Assembly (NCBI GenBank): GCA_964594985.1
Contig: CAZQNQ010000001.1
Coordinates: 310,001-374,000 of the forward strand
Source: JADLHS01 sp964594985
GTDB taxonomy: Bacteria; Verrucomicrobiota; Verrucomicrobiia; Limisphaerales; JADLHS01
Length of the DNA stretch: 64,000 bases
Direction: 5' to 3'
This document shows positions 57,362 through 64,000 of the stretch, in pieces. Below the pieces are notes generated by a model. The model saw only the letters and a program-made list of their open reading frames with translations. It made no database searches and had not been told where the DNA came from. The position numbers were made by a program, and so were the translations under genes. Position 1 is the stretch's first letter. Each line of letters begins with the position of its first letter.

Positions 57362-58483
57362 ATGCAAGAAGCCGAGCCGCTGCAACAGGTGCGCCGCACC
57401 TACATCCGTCATCGCGGACAGACCTTTTCCTACTTCGGCGGCTGCGATTATTTCCGGCTGGCAAGTCATCCAAAAATCCTCAAAGCCGTCAGTGAAGGCA
57501 TGCGGCATTACGGTCTGAACGTTGCGGCGTCACGCATCACCACGGGCAACCACGAGGTTTATGTGCGGTTGGAAAAGGAACTCGCGCAATTCTTCGGCGT
57601 GGAGACCGCAGTGCTCACAAATTCGGGTTATGTCACGAACCTGATGGTTGCCCAGGCGCTCGCGGGACAATTCTCCCATGCGCTGATTGACGAGCGCGCC
57701 CACGCCGCGCTCAATGACGCGGTCGAGGCATTGAATTGTCCGGTGCTTCGCTTCAAGCATCGCGATGTCGCAGATTTTTCCGCAACCCTGGCCCGTTGCG
57801 GCAATCAAGCGCGGCCAGCGGTGTTGACGGACGGACTGTACGCCCACAACGGATCGCTCGCGCCACTGGCGGAGTATTTGAAACTATTGCCCCGCGATGG
57901 CCTGATCCTCGTGGACGATGCACACGGAGCCGGCACCGTCGGCAACACCGGGCGCGGCACAATCGAAGCGCAGGGGGTGAGCCGTCGCCGCATTGTGCAA
58001 AACATCACGTTGAGCAAGGCATTCGGCGTTTATGGCGGCGCCATCCTTTGTTCAAAACCGTTGCGGCAAAGATTCACGCAAAGCCGGTTGTTTGTCGGCA
58101 GCACGCCCCTACCGCTGCCATTGGCACATGCGGTGATTGAATCGGTCCGCTTGCTGAAAACCGAGAACGGCTTTCGCGCGCGACTGGCGGCTAATGCGGA
58201 TTACATCAAGGCAAAGCTCCGCGCGCTGGGTTTTCCGCTGGAGAATTTTCCCGGACCGATCGTGCCGGTGCATCTGAAGACCGCCAAAGCAAACCATAAA
58301 CTCCGTGCTGAACTTCGGAACGTGAAAATTTTCCCGCCTCTGATTCATTACCCGGGCTCACCGGCGGGCGGCTATTTCCGCTTCGTCATTTCCAGCGAGC
58401 ACACCAGGAATCAATTAAACCATCTGGCAAACGCGCTCGCCCCGTTTGCGAAGGCTGTTTCTGCCTCACGCAAAGCGTGCTAA
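57362..58483 (+). CDS. 8-amino-7-oxononanoate synthase-like PLP enzyme
   Basis: 373 residues. Alpha-oxoamine synthase family: YFGGCDYFRLASHPKIL, YGLNVAASRITTGNHEVYVR, AVLTNSGYVTNLMVAQAL, DGLYAHNGSLAPLAEYL, LILVDDAHGAGTVGNTGRG, NITLSKAFGVYGG with the PLP Lys, FVGSTPLPLPLAHA. It could be BioF of biotin synthesis or a related acyl-CoA:amino acid condensing enzyme; no other biotin genes are near. The frame is open across rnpB, so starts were limited to 57308 or 57362. The last residues (SASRKAC) are coded by a TTTGCG repeat. Confidence 0.85.
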   Translation: MQEAEPLQQVRRTYIRHRGQTFSYFGGCDYFRLASHPKILKAVSEGMRHYGLNVAASRITTGNHEVYVRLEKELAQFFGVETAVLTNSGYVTNLMVAQALAGQFSHALIDERAHAALNDAVEALNCPVLRFKHRDVADFSATLARCGNQARPAVLTDGLYAHNGSLAPLAEYLKLLPRDGLILVDDAHGAGTVGNTGRGTIEAQGVSRRRIVQNITLSKAFGVYGGAILCSKPLRQRFTQSRLFVGSTPLPLPLAHAVIESVRLLKTENGFRARLAANADYIKAKLRALGFPLENFPGPIVPVHLKTAKANHKLRAELRNVKIFPPLIHYPGSPAGGYFRFVISSEHTRNQLNHLANALAPFAKAVSASRKAC

Positions 58484-58541
58484 GAACGCAAAGGATTAAA
58501 ATCCTTCCGTCTCCTTTGCGGCCTTTGCATCCGTAGCGTGA
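58466..58541. repeat. TCACGCAAAG-type repeat overlapping the BioF-like stop
   Basis: Starts TCACGCAAAG and ends GCGTGA, with CGCAAAG and CTTTGCG inside. Third member of the family at 30496 and 56464. It supplies the C-terminal codons and stop of the upstream gene. Confidence 0.72.
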
Positions 58542-58562
58542 GTTTCAGCGGTGGACGTTGGT

Positions 58563-59039
58563 TCAGCCTAACGCCGCGAGGACTTCCGCGGCGTGTTCCT
58601 CGGGTTTGACCTTGGGCCAGATTTTTTTGATTTTGCCGTCCGGACCGATGAGAAAGGTCACGCGCTGGACGCCCAGATATTTCCGGCCCATGAAAACCTT
58701 CTGCCCCCAAACGCCATAAGCTTCGACAATCTTTTTATCCACATCGGCGAGCAGGGTGAAAGGCAGTTTGTATTTTTCGACAAACTTATCGTGGGCTTTC
58801 ACGGGATCAACACTCACACCCAGCACTACTGCGCCCTTCTGCTTGAACGCAGCGAAATTGTCGCGGAAAGCACAAGCCTCCTTGGTACATCCCGGCGTGT
58901 CATCCTTGGGATAGAAATAGAGGATGACGTTTTTACCTTTGAAGTTGACGAGTTTGACGCTTCCACCGCCATTGGTTTCGGCAGAAAAGTCGGGAGCTTT
59001 GTCTCCTTCTTGTAGTTTTAATGTTAATTCAGCAGCCAT
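58563..59039 (-). CDS. bcp: Thioredoxin-dependent peroxiredoxin, Bcp type
   Basis: 158 residues. GDKAPDFSAETNGGGSV, ILYFYPKDDTPGCTKEACAF with the peroxidatic Cys and the next Cys five residues later, then VVLGVSVDPVKAHDKF and VQRVTFLIGPDGKIKKIW. Reduces hydrogen peroxide and organic peroxides with thioredoxin. Convergent with the BioF-like gene. Confidence 0.95.
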   Translation of the reverse strand: MAAELTLKLQEGDKAPDFSAETNGGGSVKLVNFKGKNVILYFYPKDDTPGCTKEACAFRDNFAAFKQKGAVVLGVSVDPVKAHDKFVEKYKLPFTLLADVDKKIVEAYGVWGQKVFMGRKYLGVQRVTFLIGPDGKIKKIWPKVKPEEHAAEVLAALG

Positions 59040-59287
59040 GCGGCAAGGTTGTACTGAATCTGCGCGCTTGGCAAAACATCAAGCCAAGCGAGCAGGAATG
59101 CGTGTCGGTAATCGCACCAGCCTTCCGTTAATCCTGCTCGGATCGGGTTTGTATCCGCTTATTTGCGGACAAGAAAGCTGCGAAAAATTAAGCAAATCCC
59201 CAAAAACTCTTTGACTTATGCGCTTTTGCCCGCTACCAGAATAACAGGATATACCCAACAACAAGGCAGCTACTTTAGGAACGCATC

Positions 59288-60022
59288 ATGGCCACACTCT
59301 TACCCGAAAGGATTTACCACCATCTCCGCACCAAATTGCTGGCGGGCGAATTTCCTCCAGGCACCCGATTGGATTACAAAAAAATCAGCGTTGAAATGGG
59401 AGTCAGCACGACTCCAGTCCGGGAAGCGATGGGAAAACTCGGAAGTGAGGGGTTGGTAGAATTAGTCCCGCGCGCTGGGGCCATTGTTCGCAAGCTTGGC
59501 ACTCAAGAGGCAGTTCAACTGTACGGAGTGCGCGAAGCCATTGAAACATACGCCGCCGCCAAAGCGGCCGAAAAAATTTCCACCGCTCGATTACAGCAGC
59601 TCGACGGATTACTCAGCAAAATGCGGGGGCTGATTACAAAATCATTTTCCGACGCAAGCGTAATGACGGGCGAAAATCTCTCAGAGTTTCTCCAGGCAGA
59701 CCTGGCTTTTCACATGACCATCATTGAAGCGGCCGGCAATCCGCGCTTGACCAAACTCGCTGGCGACAGCCACATCCACTCGCGGATTTTCGGGGTAGAA
59801 CGGTTCGGACATAACTTGGAATTGATGGAAGAAGCCGATCAGATTCATCGCGAAATCTTCAAAGCTCTCAAACACCGCAATACTTCCCAAGCCAGCCAGT
59901 TGGTTGCCCAACACATCCAACGCAGTTTGGAACTCACGCTGACTCACATTGACGACAGATCTCAAGAAACGTGGTGGCATTCAAAATCTGGCAGCAAGCA
60001 ACATAAATCTGTAGCTGTTTAG
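59288..60022 (+). CDS. GntR family transcriptional regulator, FadR-type
   Basis: 244 residues. N-terminal winged helix (IYHHLRTKLLAGEFPPGTRL, ISVEMGVSTTPVREAMGKL, GLVELVPRAGAIVRKL) and a C-terminal FCD domain (YGVREAIETYAAAKAAE, FLQADLAFHMTIIEAAGNPR, ADQIHREIFKALKHRN, ASQLVAQHIQRSLELTL) with the His and Asp metal-site residues. AGGAA sits 7 bp before the ATG. It probably controls the pseudopilin and beta-strand protein genes downstream in response to an organic acid or sugar acid (inference). Confidence 0.93.
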   Translation: MATLLPERIYHHLRTKLLAGEFPPGTRLDYKKISVEMGVSTTPVREAMGKLGSEGLVELVPRAGAIVRKLGTQEAVQLYGVREAIETYAAAKAAEKISTARLQQLDGLLSKMRGLITKSFSDASVMTGENLSEFLQADLAFHMTIIEAAGNPRLTKLAGDSHIHSRIFGVERFGHNLELMEEADQIHREIFKALKHRNTSQASQLVAQHIQRSLELTLTHIDDRSQETWWHSKSGSKQHKSVAV

Positions 60023-60088
60023 ACCGACTATTTCACACCTCCACCAACCTGCCCCCCGACCACCAAACCTTTCCCAAGAAAAAACATT

Positions 60089-60114
60089 TGATAATTGAAC
60101 CAGCTCGATTATCA
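60089..60114. promoter_or_regulatory. Possible operator, 7-bp inverted repeat
   Basis: TGATAAT and ATTATCA separated by 12 bp in the 250-bp gap between the GntR gene and the pseudopilin gene. GntR-family sites are usually shorter-spaced, so this is only a candidate. Confidence 0.3.
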
Positions 60115-60272
60115 GTAGGAAAGCGACACCCCAAGAAACGAACGCCAGCAGCTAATGATGGTTGAAAAAAATGCTTGCAGTCTGAATATATTCGTTTATA
60201 CACAAAGTAACGAAAGCCACCGACCGAAAAGCGCACGAAGAGCTATTTTCATCTCACTGTACGAACCAGCCC

Positions 60273-61115
60273 ATGCAAATACCGACCATCACAAAAACCT
60301 CTTGGCATCGCTCGCAACGGCATCGCCTGATCGCTTTTACCCTCATCGAATTGCTCGTGGTCATTGCCATCATCGCCATTCTCGCCGCCATGCTTCTGCC
60401 CGCGCTGGCCAAAGCCAAAGCCAAGGCTCAAGGCATATCATGCCTGAACAACACCAAGCAATTGATGCTCGGCTGGCTGATGTCTGCTACCGACAACGAT
60501 GACAACCTGATGCGAGGTCACCCCGTCGCTGGATTTATCGGATGGGCAAACGAACCCGACAACATTGATGAATCCCTCTTGATCAATGTGGATAATTCCA
60601 AAGGCACTGACGCATCTCCGATGGCCGCTTATGTCAAAAGCGCAAAGGTCTGGAAATGCGCCGCCGACAGTCACAGCGCCGCCAATGGGCCGCGGGTCAG
60701 GAGTTTGGCGATCAATGGCGCCATGAGTGGTGCTGGCTTGGACTTATCCGATGTAAGCGGAAATCCTGACCGCGAGTATTTTAACGCCAACAAGACCACT
60801 CAAATTCCACGCCCTGTTGATACCTTCGTATTTCTTGACGAACACCCCGACAGCATCAACGACGCAACCTTCATGTTTAACCCAGGCCGCCCACCAAACC
60901 TTTATGTTTGGCGCGATCTGCCCGCCAGTTACCACAATGGCGGCGGCGACCTTTCTTTTGCCGATGGACACTCAGAAATCAAGAAGTGGTTCGAAAAGGG
61001 CGGCAATAATGCCACCGTCCGCCCGGTTCAGAAAATTGATTGGAATAATACCGTCGTTCGCCTCAACCGTGACTATGCATGGATGAACGATCGCATGCCA
61101 TACCGCAACAAGTAA
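60273..61115 (+). CDS. H-X9-DG type pseudopilin (prepilin cleavage/methylation protein)
   Basis: 280 residues. A basic leader ends RHRLIA before FTLIELLVVIAIIAILAAML, a class III signal with Glu at +5; the residue before Phe is Ala instead of the common Gly. The body shows the verrucomicrobial/planctomycete pattern LPALAKAKAKAQGISCLNNT and a late YHNGGGDLSFADGHSEIKKW, the H-X9-DG motif. These proteins are very numerous in such genomes and are thought to be envelope-associated. Placed between the GntR regulator and the giant repeat protein. Confidence 0.88.
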   Translation: MQIPTITKTSWHRSQRHRLIAFTLIELLVVIAIIAILAAMLLPALAKAKAKAQGISCLNNTKQLMLGWLMSATDNDDNLMRGHPVAGFIGWANEPDNIDESLLINVDNSKGTDASPMAAYVKSAKVWKCAADSHSAANGPRVRSLAINGAMSGAGLDLSDVSGNPDREYFNANKTTQIPRPVDTFVFLDEHPDSINDATFMFNPGRPPNLYVWRDLPASYHNGGGDLSFADGHSEIKKWFEKGGNNATVRPVQKIDWNNTVVRLNRDYAWMNDRMPYRNK

Positions 61116-61194
61116 ATTCTTCCGCACAAAGCCCGCACATATTTGCGTGCCATTTAGACGATCCGCTCCTTCCACCTCAACATACCAACAACCC

Positions 61195-64000
61195 ATGAAC
61201 ACAGAAACATCCAACCGACTTGATCCGCGCGAAATATCCACCGCACATCTCTCGCCCCGGCATTTCCCCACTCGTTGGGTAAAGCCAATCCTTTTCACCA
61301 TTTTGGCTTTGTTAGCCACTGCCGGCTCTGCTTTGGCGCAGCAAACCGTTACACTCCGGGCCTGGCCTGTCCGTGTCACCGTTCCAGTGAATGGCACGGT
61401 GGCCAACTCGGTTGGCCTTGTTGTGACCATCGCAAACGGCACTGATCCGGTGAACTTGACGGTTACCGGCTTGCCCAGCGGCGCGGGAGCCTCGCTGGAC
61501 ATTTCTTCCTTTACCGCCAGCGGCACTGCCACATTAACATTGAACACTACCAACCTGCCTCAGGGTGTGTACGACGTTGCCATCGAGGCATCCGGCGCGG
61601 CGACCTATCGGCTGCCCTTGCCCGTTATTTCAAGTTACATCTGGAGTGGTGCTGGTGGCAGCGCTTGGGCTTCGGCGGCCAACTGGATTGGGGGCGTTTC
61701 GCCGGGCGTCAACGCTAATGTTGTTTTCGGCGACACCGGAGGCACCAGCGCCAATAATATCACCAACGTAATCATCTCGGCCAACACGGAAATTGCCTCA
61801 TTGCGCTTTGCCCACTGGGCCGCCAACGCCACGCGTTTTCATAACATCGAAATCACTTCCGGCAACACGCTTGCCGTCACCGGCGCGGGCGGATTCAGCC
61901 AGCTATTGGATCAGATTTCCGCCAATCGGCCGCAAGACGTGAAATTTGTCGGTGGTGGAACGCTCATCGTCAGCAATGAGACGGCCAACATCGCCAGCTT
62001 GGTGGACTACAATCAAAATGCCACCCTCGACATGCGCGACCTCAACCAATTTGTTGCGGATGTAAACCGCATCGGCTTGGGTGACTGGCGGCTTTATCCC
62101 AATTTTGATACGAACGGATACGTGGAGGCAGGCACTTCGACGAACAGCCAGGCTTCCCGTTACCAGCCCCAGGTCTGGCTCGCCCGAACCAACATCATCA
62201 AGGCCTCTTGGGTGGATCCAAACAATTACAATGATCTTGGAATTCGCGACTATGCGCTGACCATTGGCAATCAATCCCGTCAGGGAACTACTTCCAACTT
62301 GCGATTGTCATTGGGGTTGTCGAACTACTTTGAACTGGACAGCATTTGTTGGGGCCAAGCCGGCTCGGGTGGTAGCGGTAACAATTACAATTTCAACGCC
62401 GCAGGATCATTTGCACAATTTCAAGGCATCGGTGGCGGGCGCATGTCGGTTTGGGCGCAAGGTGATGCCGGCGGCGTGGACAACTCCGGCAGCAACACCC
62501 GCGGGACTACGGTCAATTTCAGCAATGGTCGTGTCGAGGCAACCATTGATCGGATGTTCATGGGCCTGAACCGCACCAACACCACCGGCCAGACGATTCA
62601 AGCCACGCTTACGTTTGGCGAGGGATTTTTCGATGTGAACACCGCTTATCTTGGCTACCAAGGCATCGGCGAAAACCTTGGCACTGGTGCCAGCGCAGTC
62701 AGTGGCCCGGCGGGAACGGTGACGGTCAACACCGGGGGCGAATTCCGGGTCAACGGCACCCTGCATCTCGGTTACACAACTGGAGCAACTGTAGGCATCC
62801 CAACCTACCCCGAAAGCACTTCAGGCATATTGAATGTTGCCGGAGGCACAGTCTTGGTTAGCAATATCGTCGTTGGTGGCGTCACTAAACACTCGACGGT
62901 GAACACCATCACCATGTCGTCAAGCGGTACTCTGATTGTTTCCAACAAGGTCGCCACCGCCGACAAGTGGCTCACTACCCTCAACATGGCCAACTCGATA
63001 TTGACTTTGCATGTCAGTGGCGCAGGCCCCGATCCTTACGTTTATGCCACCAATCTAATCACCGGTGGTACGGGCAACATCATCCGTCTGGCCTCTGTTT
63101 CTGGTATCACGAGCTATCCTGCCGTCGTCCCGCTGATTGCCTATGGATCAGCCTCGCCGAATTTCTCGGTCGAATTTCCATCCGGCTTGTATGGCTATGT
63201 AGTTAACAACGCGGGGAATAAAACCGTGGATGTGGTGATCACGGATCAAGCTCCCAAGAATGTTATTTGGAACGGAACCCCAGGTAATATTTGGGATACA
63301 ACCTCGGCAAACTGGCAAGCTGGCCAGCTTTTCGTGGATGGCGACTCCGCCACATTCAATGATTCAGCGGCCGGCTCAACCACAGTCAGCATCTCAGGGG
63401 TTGTTACCCCCGGCTCGGGCGGCATCCTGATTTCCAACGAAACGAAAGCGTACACCTTGTCCAGTGGCACTATTGCAGGCACCGGGGTCATGGTCAAAGA
63501 CGGCGCGGCCACCCTGACCGTGGATGCCGCCAGCCAGGTCCCATTGGTTCTCAACGAGGGAACTGTCAGTGGCTCGGGCAGTCTGGGCACAACCACAGTC
63601 ACAACCAATGGCACGCTGAACTTCAGCGGCACCATCAATGGTTTGACCACTGCCGGCAATTCCGCCAGCTCCGGCACCGTAGATTCCGCGCTCTCAGTCA
63701 GCGCCGGCACCTTCGCCAATACTGGCACTGTAAATGGCACGGTTAATATGACCGGAGGAAGCACCACCAACACCGGCACATTTACCCCGACTGGTGTTTC
63801 CACTCTGGCGGCTGGTGCGGTTCTCGTCCACAACGGCCAATACAACGCCGGCACTGCCAACGTTAATAGCCGCCTCAGTGTGGGCGGCACGGTTACCGGA
63901 ACTGGGACGTTCTCTGATACCACCGGTGACGGAGCTGGCAATAATGGTCGTTTCTCGCTTGACTCCGGTGGCGTTCTCTCCCCCGGCAATGGTGGCATCG
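61195..64000 (+). CDS. Giant autotransporter-type beta-strand repeat protein, 3' partial
   Basis: Open from the ATG at 61195 to the end of the window (935 codons) with no stop. An extended signal peptide (KPILFTILALLATAGSALAQ) leads into repetitive Gly/Thr/Asn-rich beta-strands. Two clear PATR-type module starts are seen: WSGAGGSAWASAANWIGG and later WNGTPGNIWDTTSANWQAG. Each is followed by FGDTG- or FNDSAAGS-type strands and repeats such as TFANTGTVNGTVN. Expected to be secreted or surface-bound; the C-terminal anchor (PEP-CTERM or autotransporter barrel) is outside the window. Confidence 0.87.
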   Translation, partial: MNTETSNRLDPREISTAHLSPRHFPTRWVKPILFTILALLATAGSALAQQTVTLRAWPVRVTVPVNGTVANSVGLVVTIANGTDPVNLTVTGLPSGAGASLDISSFTASGTATLTLNTTNLPQGVYDVAIEASGAATYRLPLPVISSYIWSGAGGSAWASAANWIGGVSPGVNANVVFGDTGGTSANNITNVIISANTEIASLRFAHWAANATRFHNIEITSGNTLAVTGAGGFSQLLDQISANRPQDVKFVGGGTLIVSNETANIASLVDYNQNATLDMRDLNQFVADVNRIGLGDWRLYPNFDTNGYVEAGTSTNSQASRYQPQVWLARTNIIKASWVDPNNYNDLGIRDYALTIGNQSRQGTTSNLRLSLGLSNYFELDSICWGQAGSGGSGNNYNFNAAGSFAQFQGIGGGRMSVWAQGDAGGVDNSGSNTRGTTVNFSNGRVEATIDRMFMGLNRTNTTGQTIQATLTFGEGFFDVNTAYLGYQGIGENLGTGASAVSGPAGTVTVNTGGEFRVNGTLHLGYTTGATVGIPTYPESTSGILNVAGGTVLVSNIVVGGVTKHSTVNTITMSSSGTLIVSNKVATADKWLTTLNMANSILTLHVSGAGPDPYVYATNLITGGTGNIIRLASVSGITSYPAVVPLIAYGSASPNFSVEFPSGLYGYVVNNAGNKTVDVVITDQAPKNVIWNGTPGNIWDTTSANWQAGQLFVDGDSATFNDSAAGSTTVSISGVVTPGSGGILISNETKAYTLSSGTIAGTGVMVKDGAATLTVDAASQVPLVLNEGTVSGSGSLGTTTVTTNGTLNFSGTINGLTTAGNSASSGTVDSALSVSAGTFANTGTVNGTVNMTGGSTTNTGTFTPTGVSTLAAGAVLVHNGQYNAGTANVNSRLSVGGTVTGTGTFSDTTGDGAGNNGRFSLDSGGVLSPGNGGI

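Overview
The window looks like a piece of a metagenome- or enrichment-assembled chromosome of a Verrucomicrobiota bacterium, most likely of the Limisphaerales/Pedosphaera type. The grounds are high GC, PEP-CTERM proteins, DUF1501 and DUF1549/DUF1553 proteins with planctomycete-type cytochromes, H-X9-DG pseudopilins, autotransporter-type beta-strand repeat proteins, ECF sigma factors with long membrane extensions, and many short dispersed palindromes. Two runs of exactly 100 N are scaffold joins.

Layout. 1-7.55 kb: end of a CRISPR-Cas locus, with a Cas4-Cas1 fusion (5' end outside the window), cas2, a leader and one very long array. There are 79 written copies of a 36-nt repeat, 77 after removing two assembly duplicates. 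7.6-12.7 kb (minus): a TonB receptor, a YfiR-like protein and a hybrid histidine kinase. 13.1-18 kb: two tandem PEP-CTERM paralogues and a large TIGR03790 protein. 18-22.7 kb: a minimal type II secretion/type IV pilus-like operon (ATPase, two GspF, three pseudopilin-like proteins, a small membrane protein). 22.7-25.8 kb: a palindrome-rich gap, then cysS and tmk. 25.9-33.7 kb (minus): an ECF sigma factor fused to a secretin-like domain, then plsC, cmk, aroA, tyrA, a Gfo/Idh oxidoreductase and a CbiX chelatase. 33.8-35.9 kb: a cytochrome c and a PQQ-type sugar dehydrogenase. 35.9-40 kb (minus): dnaG, cvpA and a TPR lipoprotein. 40-49 kb: a DUF362 protein, a zinc metalloprotease, a GH106-like hydrolase and HrpB helicase. 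49.3-51.7 kb: an XRE-receiver fusion, a PAS histidine kinase and a response regulator. 52.5-56.4 kb: a DUF1501 and DUF1549/1553 pair. 56.8-57.2 kb (minus): RNase P RNA. 57.3-64 kb: a BioF-like synthase, Bcp peroxiredoxin, a GntR regulator, an H-X9-DG pseudopilin and the start of a giant beta-strand repeat protein.

Two things stand out beyond gene content. First, the 100-N gaps in the CRISPR array are flanked by exact 55-bp duplications whose edges fall on repeat boundaries. That is what a k=55 assembly graph gives at a branch, and it suggests the sampled population held two array versions that share the old trailer end and differ at the leader end. Second, the genome is peppered with structured palindromes and 7-bp-period minisatellites. 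Several have entered conserved protein genes without breaking the frame (aroA, hrpB twice, cysS, cbiX, the GH106-like gene, the start of the DUF1549/1553 gene), comparable in behaviour to Rickettsia palindromic elements and cyanobacterial heptanucleotide repeats.
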